Source of the DNA: an uncultured Collinsella sp.
Lineage (GTDB): Bacteria; Actinomycetota; Coriobacteriia; Coriobacteriales; Coriobacteriaceae
DNA length: 64,000 nucleotides
NCBI GenBank assembly: GCA_949288855.1
Contig: CASELS010000002.1
Location: 1 to 64,000, forward strand
Reading direction: 5' to 3'
Under the pieces are notes generated by a model. That model searched no databases. It was not told where the DNA came from and worked only from the letters and a program-made list of their open reading frames with translations. Positions 34,353-43,450 of the stretch are shown in pieces. Numbering within the stretch: the first letter of the stretch is position 1; each line of letters starts with the position of its first letter. The position numbers were made by a program, and so were the translations under genes.

Positions 34353-35018
34353 TCAGTCGCTAAGACATTCCTTAACCGCACTCGAAGCTACGCTGTAGGA
34401 GAAGCCCTTTGCCATGAGAAATCGGGTGAGTTTTTCGAATGCGCGTGCCTCGGGAACCGTCTTGCGAGCGAGAAGCTCCCGGGCGCGCTCGAGGTCCTCA
34501 TCCTGGCTGAAATAGGCGCTCGGATAGTCTTCCAGCGCGTAGGGATCCTCGCCACGGCGCTTAAGCTCGAGCTCGATTTTCCGTCTGCCCCAGCCCCGGC
34601 GCTTGCGCTCTTCGATGAACTGCCTGAGATAGCGTGTGTCATCGAGATAGCGCGCCTCGCGGGCACGCTCGACGGCCACCTCAATGGAACGGGACCTAAA
34701 ACCCATAAGGCGCAGTTTCTCCGATATCTCTGTGACGCCGTAGTCCCTGCGCGACAGAGCCTCGACAAGCGCGGTAAAGCACTCTCGCTCGTCGACATGC
34801 ATCAGCTCGTCACGCAAGAACTCGTAGGAGGCGGGAAAGACGATGTCGGTCTTGGCAAATGCGCGCGCCACCCGAGGCGGGACGGAGAAGGAAAGATCCT
34901 CCCCCGCCTCAGGTTCGAACACAACCTCGGCGCGCGGTTTCGAACGGCGATACTGCGCCGATGCGCGATCGGCCTTGGTTGGAAACCGGTACGAGACCGC
35001 GCGGATAGACGCGACCAT
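34353..35018 (-). CDS. recX: RecA regulator RecX
   Basis: Modulates RecA filaments. The 221-residue protein has the three-helix RecX repeats: ALSRRDYGVTEISEKLRLMGF, AREARYLDDTRYLRQFIEERKRRGWGRRKIELELKRRG, and the C-terminal KLTRFLMAKGFSYSVASSAV. The basic N-terminal region is variable, as in other actinobacteria. It starts 4 bases after recA and is presumably induced with it. Confidence 0.93.
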   Translation of the reverse strand: MVASIRAVSYRFPTKADRASAQYRRSKPRAEVVFEPEAGEDLSFSVPPRVARAFAKTDIVFPASYEFLRDELMHVDERECFTALVEALSRRDYGVTEISEKLRLMGFRSRSIEVAVERAREARYLDDTRYLRQFIEERKRRGWGRRKIELELKRRGEDPYALEDYPSAYFSQDEDLERARELLARKTVPEARAFEKLTRFLMAKGFSYSVASSAVKECLSD

Positions 35019-35022
35019 CTAG

Positions 35023-36111
35023 CTAGGCAAGGTCAGCGGAGGCGTCGACAGCATCGCCCACAGGCTCATCTGAGAGCTCCAGGCCGCTGGCGACACGAAC
35101 CTTGTGCTCGATCTCGTCAGACAGCTCGGGGTTGGTGCGCAGGAACTCCTTGGCAGCCTCGCGACCCTGACCGAGACGCTCGGTCTCGTAGGTGTACCAC
35201 GCGCCGGACTTGTTGACGATGCCGTATTCGACGGCCATATCGAGAATCGAGCCCTCCTTGGAGATGCCCGTTCCGTACATGATGTCGAACTCGGCACTGC
35301 GGAAGGGAGCCGCCACCTTGTTCTTAACGACCTTGGCGCGCACGCGGTTGCCCACCACATCGCTGCCGTTCTTGATGCTGTCGATGCGGCGGATGTCGAT
35401 ACGTACGGAGGAGAAGAACTTGAGCGCACGGCCGCCCGTGGTGGTCTCGGGGTTACCGAACATGACGCCGATCTTCTCGCGGAGCTGGTTGATGAAGATG
35501 CACGTCGTCTTGGACTTGGCAAGGGAGCCGGCGAGCTTGCGCAGCGCCTGGCTCATCAGACGTGCCTGCAGACCGACCGTAGTGTCGCCGATCTCGCCCT
35601 CGATCTCTGCACGGGGAACAAGGGCGGCGACGGAGTCGATGACGACGGCGTCGATCGCACCGGAGCGAACGAGCATGTCGCAGATCTCGAGCGCCTGCTC
35701 ACCGGTATCGGGCTGGGAGATGAGCACCTCGTCGATATCGACACCGATGCGTGCGGCGTAAGAGGGGTCGAGTGCGTGCTCGGCGTCGATGAAGGCAACA
35801 ACGCCGCCCATGGCCTGGGCCTCTGCAAGAATCTCGAGAGAAAGGGTCGTCTTACCCGAAGACTCGGGGCCGTAGATCTCGATAATACGGCCGCGAGGCA
35901 CTCCGCCGATACCCAGCGCCACGTCGAGCGCGAGGGCGCCCGTGGGGATCGCCTCCACCTCGAGCTCGGGGCCGCCATCGCCGTAACGCATAATGGATCC
36001 CGAACCGAACTTCTTGATGATGTCTGCCTTAGTGGCCTCGATCATCTTGTCGCGCTCTTCACCCGTTGTGCGCTCGTGGACCTGTTTGACGGCGCCGGAA
36101 TTCTTTGCCAT
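35023..36111 (-). CDS. recA: Recombinase RecA
   Basis: Strand-exchange ATPase and LexA co-protease. The 362-residue protein has an N-terminal helix ([20 protein letters not shown]), the Walker [10 protein letters not shown], Walker [10 protein letters not shown], loop L1 around [12 protein letters not shown], loop L2 [21 protein letters not shown], and a C-terminal domain with an acidic end. No intein is present. GAGGAGG lies 8 bases before the ATG. An SOS box sits within its promoter. Confidence 0.98.
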   Translation of the reverse strand: MAKNSGAVKQVHERTTGEERDKMIEATKADIIKKFGSGSIMRYGDGGPELEVEAIPTGALALDVALGIGGVPRGRIIEIYGPESSGKTTLSLEILAEAQAMGGVVAFIDAEHALDPSYAARIGVDIDEVLISQPDTGEQALEICDMLVRSGAIDAVVIDSVAALVPRAEIEGEIGDTTVGLQARLMSQALRKLAGSLAKSKTTCIFINQLREKIGVMFGNPETTTGGRALKFFSSVRIDIRRIDSIKNGSDVVGNRVRAKVVKNKVAAPFRSAEFDIMYGTGISKEGSILDMAVEYGIVNKSGAWYTYETERLGQGREAAKEFLRTNPELSDEIEHKVRVASGLELSDEPVGDAVDASADLA

Positions 36112-36140
36112 GGGAAACCTCCTCGATGAACCTGCTACCG

Positions 36141-36169
36141 ATAGTAAACGAACGGTTGTTCGTCGTCAA
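36141..36169 (-). promoter_or_regulatory. recA promoter with SOS box in its spacer
   Basis: On the minus strand TTGACG (36164-36169) and TACTAT (36141-36146) are 17 bp apart. The spacer contains CGAAC-N4-GTTCG (36149-36162), a perfect LexA box, so bound LexA would block the promoter. The rest of the 256-base cinA/recA gap shows no gene. Confidence 0.88.
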
Positions 36170-36367
36170 GCGAACAGATTCAGTTTACCGGCGAGGTCAA
36201 ACAGAATACGCGCTCCGTCCAACCGAAACCTCACAGACGCTTGAACGATATCTAAAAGCTTTCTGACTCCGGGGCAAAACATGCCCGTTTCCGCAGGTAG
36301 AGAGGTTGCGAAGAAAAGCAGGTTTTGCGCACGTAGGGCCAGCGCGCGGGCATCAGGGCTTATCGAT

Positions 36368-36868
36368 TCACATCAAACCATCACAGGCGCCGCAAAGCAG
36401 TTCGAGCGCGAAGGCGGCAGCCTGCCAGCGCACCTCGTCGCGCGATCCGGCGAACACTCGGCGATACGTCTCGGTGCCGCTCGCGGTAGAGATGCCGAAG
36501 TACACAGTTCCCACCGGGTCTTCCGCCGTGCCACCGCCAGGGCCCGCGTAGCCGGTAACGCTCACCGCAGCGCTCACCTGGAAAAGCGCGCGAGCACCCT
36601 CCGCCATCTCGCGTGCGCAGGGGCTCGAGACCGCCGTATAGCGCTCGAGGGTTTCGCTCGACACGCCAAGGAAACGGTTCTTTATTTCGTCGACATAGGT
36701 GACCGCGCCACCGCGAAGGACATCGGAAGCGCCCGGGACAGAAGCGATCGTGGACGCCACCAGACCCGCCGTGCAGGACTCGGCAGTGGCGACGGTGGCG
36801 CCGCATGCAGCAGCAGTAACAACCAGCTTATGCGCGGCCTTACGCGCGCGGTCCTCAAACTCCCCCAT
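36368..36868 (-). CDS. cinA: CinA C-terminal domain protein (PncC-type NMN amidohydrolase)
   Basis: A 166-residue stand-alone CinA C-domain that hydrolyses nicotinamide mononucleotide in the NAD salvage cycle. The signature TAESCTAGLVASTIASVPGAS, the catalytic-lysine region and GYAGPGGGTAEDPVGTVYFGI are visible. The N-terminal MoCF-like domain of full CinA is absent, as in E. coli PncC/YgaD. The ATG at 36868 is chosen because longer frames run back into pgsA. It sits between pgsA and recA, its common place. Confidence 0.92.
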   Translation of the reverse strand: MGEFEDRARKAAHKLVVTAAACGATVATAESCTAGLVASTIASVPGASDVLRGGAVTYVDEIKNRFLGVSSETLERYTAVSSPCAREMAEGARALFQVSAAVSVTGYAGPGGGTAEDPVGTVYFGISTASGTETYRRVFAGSRDEVRWQAAAFALELLCGACDGLM

Positions 36869-36876
36869 GGCCACGC

Positions 36877-37491
36877 CTATACGCGGAAGACGATCTTGCG
36901 GGCGTTCCAGAAGTACTGGCCGCCGGAGACGACGGTGAGCACGACCGCAGCGATCATGAGGGCCTGCCCGATGATCCACACCATATCGAACATATCGCCC
37001 GTAAAGGCGAAGATGGCGCGCGCCAGCAGAAGGGCGCAAATGGCAACCATGGTAACCGCGGTCTTGGCCTTACCGAGCTTGTCCGCCGCAATGACCTCGC
37101 CGGCTGCGCTCGCAACCATGCGAAGCGCGCTCACGAGAAACTCGCGGAACAGGATGATGAACACCACCCATACGCTCACCATGTCCCAAACGAGGAACAG
37201 CAGAAGAGCCGAGAACACGAGCAGCTTGTCGGCGATGGGGTCGAGAAACTTACCGAAATCGGTGACCTCGCCGCGCTTGCGCGCCAGCTCACCGTCCACC
37301 TTGTCCGTGCAGCTCAGAAGCATATACAGGCAAAACGCGATAATCGCCTGGATACCGCCCGTGAGCCCCAAAAACGAAAACGCCTCGGTTGCGAACAGCA
37401 TGAAGACCGGGATGAAGACGATACGGACGCAGGTGACGATGTTCGCCGGTGTCCAGATACTCGTTAGCTCATGCTGCGGTGCGTTGCTCAT
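36877..37491 (-). CDS. pgsA: Phosphatidylglycerophosphate synthase
   Basis: Transfers a phosphatidyl group to glycerol-3-phosphate, the step to phosphatidylglycerol and cardiolipin. The 204-residue membrane protein opens with WTPANIVTCVRIVFIPVFM and has the full CDP-OH motif DKVDGELARKRGEVTDFGK/FLDPIADK. This is the canonical PgsA of the window, in the usual rimO-pgsA-cinA-recA order. Its start overlaps the rimO stop (ATGA) and it lies 8 bases before cinA. Confidence 0.94.
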   Translation of the reverse strand: MSNAPQHELTSIWTPANIVTCVRIVFIPVFMLFATEAFSFLGLTGGIQAIIAFCLYMLLSCTDKVDGELARKRGEVTDFGKFLDPIADKLLVFSALLLFLVWDMVSVWVVFIILFREFLVSALRMVASAAGEVIAADKLGKAKTAVTMVAICALLLARAIFAFTGDMFDMVWIIGQALMIAAVVLTVVSGGQYFWNARKIVFRV

Positions 37492-38843
37492 TTAGCCGTC
37501 TCCTCATCGACCACATGCCCGACGAGCTCATAGCAGAAGCTGTCGGTAAACTCGACCTCTACGATATCACCAACGGCGGCCTCGGTGGCATCCAGATGCA
37601 CCGCACCGTCGGAATCGGGCGCCTGGAACCATGCGTGGCCGATGAGCTCGACGCCGTCCTCGGTCTCCTCCACGCCGTCGACGATGACGCGGGCCCGCTC
37701 CCCCACATGGGCGGCGGTTGCCGCAAAGCCGAGCGCCTCGGCAAGGTCGGTTGCGGCCTGGGCGCGCTCGACCTTGGTCTCCTCGTCGATCTGGTCGTCG
37801 AGGCGCGCGGCAGCGGTCCCCTCCTCCTGCGAGTAGGCGAACACACTCGTGTAGTCGAAGCCCACGCGGTCCATGAAGCCGAGGAGCTCCTCGAACTCCT
37901 CGTCGGTCTCGGAAGGGAAGCCCACGAGCGCGGTCGAGCGAATGACCATCCCGGGGATCTCCTTGCGCAGGCGGCAGAACAGCTCCTCAAACTCCTCCGC
38001 CGAGCCCGTGCGGTTCATGGCGCGCAGAATGCGGGGGTTGCAGTGCTGAACCGGGATATCGATATAAGGCAGCACCTCGTCGACGTCACGGATCGTGGCG
38101 ATAAGCTCGTCGGTCATGCCCTCAGGCTGCAGGTAGAGAACGCGCACCCACGCCCCATACGGACGGGCCTCTGCCGCCACCGCGCGCAGAAGCTGGGCGA
38201 GCGTTACCGGCCCTTCCGTATCCTTGGGAAGGTCCTTGCCCCAGATACCGGTATCTTGGCCGATGAGCACAAGCTCGCGCACGCCGCCCGCAAGAAGCTC
38301 GCGTGCTTCCGCAACGATGGCCTCGGCGGAACGGGAGCGGTAGCGACCGCGGATGTAGGGAATGGCGCAGAAGCTGCAGAAGCGGTTGCATCCGTCGGAG
38401 ATCTTCAGATAGGCCACGGCGCCCTCGACGGTGCGCTTGACACCGGGGATGAAGGCGGGCTCGGGGCGCGTTACGCCCAGCACGCCGTCCACGACCGATA
38501 CGATCGCGTCCTCCTCATCGGTGCGCACAAAGGCGGCGACCTCGGGGAGCTCGCCGGCAAGCTCATCGCCGTAGCGCGAAGGCAAGCAGCCGCACATGAT
38601 GATGCGGGCGCCGCGCACGCCGCCGGCTACCTCGTCAGCGACATCGAGCGTGCACTCGATACTCTCAGACGTCGCAGACGCGAGAAACGAGCAGGTGTTG
38701 ATGAGGACGGCATCGGCATCCTCGACCGAATCGACTTCCCTATAACCGCCCGCCGCGAGCAGCGAGCGCATGCGGTCGGTATCCACCTCGTTCTTGGCGC
38801 AGCCGAGCGTTACGAACAGCAGGTTTCCAAGCGAGCTCTCCAT
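37488..38843 (-). CDS. rimO: Ribosomal protein S12 methylthiotransferase RimO
   Basis: Radical-SAM enzyme that methylthiolates an aspartate of ribosomal protein S12. The 451-residue protein has the N-terminal domain start FVTLGCAKNEVDTDRM, cysteines in NTCSF and CGCLPSRYG, the cluster motif CNRFCSFCAIPYIRGRYRSR, and a C-terminal TRAM domain. LGCAKNxVD separates RimO from MiaB and MtaB. The ATG at 38843 has AAAGGTG upstream; a GTG seven codons earlier is in frame. Confidence 0.95.
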   Translation of the reverse strand: MESSLGNLLFVTLGCAKNEVDTDRMRSLLAAGGYREVDSVEDADAVLINTCSFLASATSESIECTLDVADEVAGGVRGARIIMCGCLPSRYGDELAGELPEVAAFVRTDEEDAIVSVVDGVLGVTRPEPAFIPGVKRTVEGAVAYLKISDGCNRFCSFCAIPYIRGRYRSRSAEAIVAEARELLAGGVRELVLIGQDTGIWGKDLPKDTEGPVTLAQLLRAVAAEARPYGAWVRVLYLQPEGMTDELIATIRDVDEVLPYIDIPVQHCNPRILRAMNRTGSAEEFEELFCRLRKEIPGMVIRSTALVGFPSETDEEFEELLGFMDRVGFDYTSVFAYSQEEGTAAARLDDQIDEETKVERAQAATDLAEALGFAATAAHVGERARVIVDGVEETEDGVELIGHAWFQAPDSDGAVHLDATEAAVGDIVEVEFTDSFCYELVGHVVDEETAK

Positions 38844-38873
38844 TGGGGCGTCACCTTTCGACACAATCGTCTC

Positions 38874-39371
38874 TTAGCGGTAGTTCGTGAACTGGAGCGG
38901 CTGGCCGTAGTCCTGCTCGCGCAAAAACTGGATAACCGCCTGAAGCGCGTCCTTAGATGCAGAGCTCACGCGAAGCTTGTCGGACTCGATGGTGACCTTG
39001 ACCTTGAGCTTCTGGTCCTTGATGTCCTTGTTGATCTTCTTGGCGGTCGGCTGGTCGATGCCCTCGACGATGTGGCCGATGACGCGCACGGTACCGCCGG
39101 ACGCCGCCTGGGGAGCGTCCCAACGCACGGCGGAGATGTCGACACCACGCTTGATGAGCTTGGTGTTGAGGATATCGATGACCTGACGGGACACAAAGTC
39201 CGCCGGCGCATGAACGGTGAACGTTGCCTCGGCCTTGGCGAGTTCGATGGACGCGCCGGAGTCCTTGAGGTCATAGCGCTGCGTGATCTCACGAGAGGTC
39301 TGCTGGAAGGCGTTGTCGACCTCCTGCATGTCTACCTGGGAGACAACGTCAAAACTGGAATCCTTAGCCAT
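38874..39371 (-). CDS. yajQ: YajQ-family nucleotide-binding protein
   Basis: A 165-residue protein with two ferredoxin-like folds. The family binds nucleotides or RNA, and some members bind cyclic-di-GMP. The start SSFDVVSQVDMQEVDNAFQQ and the end LREQDYGQPLQFTNYR are diagnostic. It lies between rodZ and rimO, 30 bases from the rimO start. No c-di-GMP enzyme is in the window, so the ligand is not suggested by context. Confidence 0.94.
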   Translation of the reverse strand: MAKDSSFDVVSQVDMQEVDNAFQQTSREITQRYDLKDSGASIELAKAEATFTVHAPADFVSRQVIDILNTKLIKRGVDISAVRWDAPQAASGGTVRVIGHIVEGIDQPTAKKINKDIKDQKLKVKVTIESDKLRVSSASKDALQAVIQFLREQDYGQPLQFTNYR

Positions 39372-39394
39372 GATTGTCCTTTCCTGGGCGTGAA

Positions 39395-40723
39395 TTACTG
39401 GGTAGCGGCGGCGCTATCGTCGCCTGTGGCGTCGGTGTTCTCCTGCGTAGCGTCACCGGTCTCGCCCTCGGTGGTTGCGGGGGCGGCGGGAGTCTCGGGA
39501 GCGGTGAGGTTGATGCGGGCGACACCGGAGGTGCTCGTATCCCAGCGGACCTCCTCGCCGTTTTCCGTCACCTTGACGCTACCGGGTGTGTTGGCGGTGA
39601 TGCGGATGTTGCTCTGGGGAATGAACTCCTGCTCGAAGGGACCGACCACCTCGTCGCCGAGAACAATGGACCCGTCCACACGGACCTCGAGCCAAGAGCT
39701 GTCGCCCTCGGCGACCGAGATCTTGACGACAAGCTGCTGGGGCTCCTCGGGCGTCTGCGCCTCCGGATCCGTTGCAGGGTCGGCATCATCAGAGGAGTCG
39801 CCGTCCTCATCGGTATCGTTCGCGTCGGTGCTATCGGCGTCTTCATCCTCTTCGGGCGTCTTGGCGACCGTCTCTGCGGTAACGGCAGAGGACCCAGCCT
39901 TGTCATCATTGTCTGCAGGAGCACAGCCGCGCACCAGAAGCACCGCCATGAGGGCGATGGCTACAAGGATCGCGGCGATGAGGCCCAGAAGGAGGCGGTC
40001 GTCAAAAGACGGTCCGCCCTGACTCGGACGGCCCGATGATGCGCGACCGCGACGCGGGGGTACGCCGCGACCGGAAGCCCTACGCTCAGACGAGGGACCG
40101 GACATGCGACGACCATCGTAGGCGCCCTGAGAAGCGTAGCCCCTGTTCCGAGCCGCAGCGGCTCCGCGCCCGCTCGAGCGGCGCTCATAGCCGGCAGAGG
40201 AGCGGGGCGCACGAGACGCAGCAACGTCATCTTGGCCGTCGAAGACGGGGATACGCTGCGTCATCTGAGAAGAGGGAGATCGCCTGGCATAGGGGTTTCG
40301 CGCCCTCTGCGGCTCATGGCCGGATTCATGCTCGGACACATAGCCCGCCTGAGGCGGACGCTGCGCATAGCGGGAGCGCGGTGCGGAGTCGACCATCATG
40401 AAACGGCCCGTCGCGCTTGCGGAACGCGTGCTCACGAGTCCCGCGGCGTCTTGAAACCGGCCGCCGTGGTTGTCGGTCGCCTGCTCGTAAGCGCGCAGGT
40501 CGTCAAAGTACGCCTCGACCACCTCACGAGGGTTCAAGCCGAGGTAGCGGGCGTAGCTCGAAATCATGCCCTGCGCGTACCCGCGCGGCGGCATGGACGA
40601 GAAGTCGCCGTTCTCAAAGAACTCGATGATCTGCGGGCGGATCTTGATGGTGTTGGCGATCTGGAGGATCGTCAGCCCCATCTCGCGCCTGCGCTGGTAG
40701 AGCATATCGCCGAATCGCGCCAT
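39395..40723 (-). CDS. rodZ: RodZ-like protein (HTH, one membrane helix, DUF4115)
   Basis: A 442-residue bitopic protein that links the cytoskeleton to wall growth in rod-shaped cells. An N-terminal Cro-type helix-turn-helix (residues about 1-75, RRREMGLTILQIANTIKI and SSYARYLGL) is followed by a long Arg/Ser-rich cytoplasmic linker, a membrane helix (LLLGLIAAILVAIALMAVLLV, near 250), an acidic Asp/Glu stretch, and an extracytoplasmic DUF4115 domain (VKISVAEGDSSWLEVRVDG). No mreB is present in the window. Its ATG overlaps the ftsK stop by one base. Confidence 0.88.
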   Translation of the reverse strand: MARFGDMLYQRRREMGLTILQIANTIKIRPQIIEFFENGDFSSMPPRGYAQGMISSYARYLGLNPREVVEAYFDDLRAYEQATDNHGGRFQDAAGLVSTRSASATGRFMMVDSAPRSRYAQRPPQAGYVSEHESGHEPQRARNPYARRSPSSQMTQRIPVFDGQDDVAASRAPRSSAGYERRSSGRGAAAARNRGYASQGAYDGRRMSGPSSERRASGRGVPPRRGRASSGRPSQGGPSFDDRLLLGLIAAILVAIALMAVLLVRGCAPADNDDKAGSSAVTAETVAKTPEEDEDADSTDANDTDEDGDSSDDADPATDPEAQTPEEPQQLVVKISVAEGDSSWLEVRVDGSIVLGDEVVGPFEQEFIPQSNIRITANTPGSVKVTENGEEVRWDTSTSGVARINLTAPETPAAPATTEGETGDATQENTDATGDDSAAATQ

Positions 40724-43449
40724 CAGAACCCTCCCATCTCGGCGTCTTCTGAGGCCACACGGACCTCGAGCGCCTCGAGCTCGGACAGGCCCTCCTCGTC
40801 GAGCAGGACCTCGCGCGGTTTGGAGCCGTCGGGCGGACCGACGACGCCTTTTTCCTCAAGCATATCCATAATACGGCCTGCGCGGGCATAGCCCACCTTG
40901 AGGCGCCGCTGCAAACCGGAAGTTGAGCCGAGCTGGGACTCCACCACGATACGGGCAGCCTCCCAGATAAGGGGGTCGTCCTCGGTCGGCTCGTGCGAGC
41001 CGCCGCCGGTGACCGTTGCGGGCGAGACCGCCGAGAGGATCTCCTCGTGGTACTCCGCCTCGCCCTGGCTCTTGACGAACTCGGTGATCTGGTTGATCTC
41101 GTCATCAGAGACAAAGCAGCCCTGGATGCGCTTGGGCTTGCCCCAGTCGACCTTAGAGAAGAGCATGTCGCCGTAGCCCGTGAGCTTCTCGGCACCCATC
41201 TGGTCGATGATAACGCGGCTGTCGATACCGGTCGCCACATTGAAGGCGATACGGTTGGTGATGTTGGCCTTGATGAGGCCGGTCACAACGTTGGAGCTCG
41301 GGCGCTGGGTAGCCACGATAAGGTGGATGCCCGCAGCGCGGCCGAGCTGGGCGATACGCACGATCGAGGCCTCGACGTCTTTTCCGGCGACCATCATGAG
41401 GTCGGAGAGCTCGTCGATGATGATGACGAGGTAGGGCATCTTGGCGGGCGGGTTGTCGTAGTGCTCGAATTCGCCTGCCGCCTGCTTGGCGTTGAAGGTG
41501 GCGATGTTGCGAACACCGATGCGCTCGAACACCTTCAGGCGGCGCTCCATCTCGGACACGCCCCACTGCAGCGCGCTCGCCGCCTGCTTGGGCTCGGTCA
41601 CGACCGGGATGTAGAGGTGCGGAAGGCCGTTGTAGCCGGAGAGCTCAACGCGCTTGGGGTCGACCATGATGAGGCGGACATCCTCCGGCAGTGTGCGCAT
41701 GAGCAGCGTCACCACGATGGAGTTGATCATGACCGACTTACCGGAACCCGTGGTACCGGCGATGAGCAGGTGCGGCATCTTGGCGAGGTCGGCCACGATG
41801 GGCAGGCCCTCGGCGTCGCGGCCGATGGCAAGCTCGAGCGGGCCGCCCTTGGCATAGGGAAGCACGTCGCCCAGGTTGACGTTTTGGCGCTTGCGGTTGG
41901 GAATCTCGATGCCCACGAGCGAGGTGCCCGGGATGGGAGCGAAGATGCGCACCGACTGCGCCGCGAGCGTGAGGGCGATGTCGTCCTCGAGGCTCGAGAT
42001 ACGGCTGACGCGCTCACCCTCGCCGGGCTGGACCTTAAAGGTGGTGACGGTGGGGCCGGAGATCCAACCGACGACGCGCGAGTGCAGACCGAACTCGGCA
42101 AGCGTCGACTGCAGGGACTCAGCCGTTTGTGCGAGTTCCTGGTCAGAGGACGCCGCCTTGGCAGACTGCGGGTTGTGGCGCAGAAGCGAGGTGGGCGGCA
42201 GCTGGCGCTCCCCCTCCGCAGCAGGCTCGCTATCGGCGCTGGCTGACGCGGGAGACACAGCGGCAGGCGCCGCAACGGGCGCCTGTGCGGCGGCCTTTTG
42301 GGGCGCCTCGGCAGCGGCACTCCCCTCCCCGGCATCCGATGCGCCGCGGGGGTGCAGCAGAAAATCAGGAATCGGCGTTGCCTCGGGCGCAGGCGGAATG
42401 AGCGTCGTGGGAGCCGCAGAGGACGTAGCAGCGGGCACTTTCGCCTCGGTCGGCTGAGACGAGGACGGGGACGCCTTTTGCGACCGCTCGGCAGCCTCGG
42501 CAGTGCGTGCCTTACGAGACGAAGGAGCCTGGCTACGGTCGATGAGCGTCGTCTTGGCGGAGCCCTCATCGACATAGGTATCCTCGATGGGAATCAGCGT
42601 GGTCTCGGCGCGCTCGGCGGCAAGCTGGTCGGAGATATCGACAAAGGGGTCCTCGTCCTCATCGTCGATATCCTCGATAAGCGTGGTCTTCTGCGTATCG
42701 AGCGAGAAATCGGACTCCGCAAGACCGCCGCGCGAGGGCGCCTTGGAGCGCATACGTTTACCCAAAGACGGCTTCTCAGGCGACTCGTCGCCCCACGGGG
42801 TATCGTTCACCGCCACGCGGCGACGCTCGGCGATACGCGCTGCCTTGCCGTGAACGGCCTCCACAAGGGCGCTCACCGAGAATCCCACGAGCGTGGCGCC
42901 GGCGATGCCGATCCCCACGAGAATCACCGCGGCGATGGCCTTGCCAAACGCCGCAGCAAGTACGGAGGCAACGCCGTACCCAACGTAACCGCCGCTGCGC
43001 GCGAGCACATCCTCGCCCACCGTAACACCCCACACAAGGTCGTCCGGCGTCATGGCGAGCACCAGCAGCCCGAGCACGGAAACGAACACGATGACGGAGC
43101 CCACCACGATGCGGCCGGGAATCCGCACTTCGTTCCGCAGAAACACAAGCGCGGCGATACCCAGGATGACGAACGGCAGAAGGTACCCACCAAGGCCGAA
43201 TCCCAGATGGTAGAACCCCGCAAGGATGCTCGTGAGCGGGGCCGAGGCAGGGGTCACAACTGCAATGAGCGATGCGACCGCGACCACCGCAATGAGCACG
43301 CCGGCGATATCGCGCCCAGCGGAGCGGTCCCACAGGGGCTCGGCGGGCTCGGCAGGCCTGTCGTTAGCACGCAGGTGGCGCGCCGGCGCCTGCTTTGACG
43401 CCGCCGTGACCTTGCGGGATGTCTTCTTCTGTCCCTTGCGATCGGCCAC
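40723..43449 (-). CDS. ftsK: DNA translocase FtsK/SpoIIIE
   Basis: Septal DNA pump that clears chromosome ends and activates dimer resolution. The 908-residue protein has four N-terminal membrane segments (within about 50-200), a variable Ala/Pro/Glu linker (about 230-430), the RecA-like motor with Walker A GTTGSGKSVMI and Walker B LVIIIDELSDLMM, and the C-terminal gamma winged helix (LQRRLKVGYARAGRIMDMLE) that reads oriented DNA. It starts one base after the rnj stop. Confidence 0.96.
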   Translation of the reverse strand: MADRKGQKKTSRKVTAASKQAPARHLRANDRPAEPAEPLWDRSAGRDIAGVLIAVVAVASLIAVVTPASAPLTSILAGFYHLGFGLGGYLLPFVILGIAALVFLRNEVRIPGRIVVGSVIVFVSVLGLLVLAMTPDDLVWGVTVGEDVLARSGGYVGYGVASVLAAAFGKAIAAVILVGIGIAGATLVGFSVSALVEAVHGKAARIAERRRVAVNDTPWGDESPEKPSLGKRMRSKAPSRGGLAESDFSLDTQKTTLIEDIDDEDEDPFVDISDQLAAERAETTLIPIEDTYVDEGSAKTTLIDRSQAPSSRKARTAEAAERSQKASPSSSQPTEAKVPAATSSAAPTTLIPPAPEATPIPDFLLHPRGASDAGEGSAAAEAPQKAAAQAPVAAPAAVSPASASADSEPAAEGERQLPPTSLLRHNPQSAKAASSDQELAQTAESLQSTLAEFGLHSRVVGWISGPTVTTFKVQPGEGERVSRISSLEDDIALTLAAQSVRIFAPIPGTSLVGIEIPNRKRQNVNLGDVLPYAKGGPLELAIGRDAEGLPIVADLAKMPHLLIAGTTGSGKSVMINSIVVTLLMRTLPEDVRLIMVDPKRVELSGYNGLPHLYIPVVTEPKQAASALQWGVSEMERRLKVFERIGVRNIATFNAKQAAGEFEHYDNPPAKMPYLVIIIDELSDLMMVAGKDVEASIVRIAQLGRAAGIHLIVATQRPSSNVVTGLIKANITNRIAFNVATGIDSRVIIDQMGAEKLTGYGDMLFSKVDWGKPKRIQGCFVSDDEINQITEFVKSQGEAEYHEEILSAVSPATVTGGGSHEPTEDDPLIWEAARIVVESQLGSTSGLQRRLKVGYARAGRIMDMLEEKGVVGPPDGSKPREVLLDEEGLSELEALEVRVASEDAEMGGF

Positions 43450-43450
43450 C

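Noticed and set aside
37449-40022. An 857-codon open frame on the + strand
   Set aside because: It lies antisense to rimO, yajQ and rodZ, which are well supported. Long antisense frames are a by-product of high third-position G+C.
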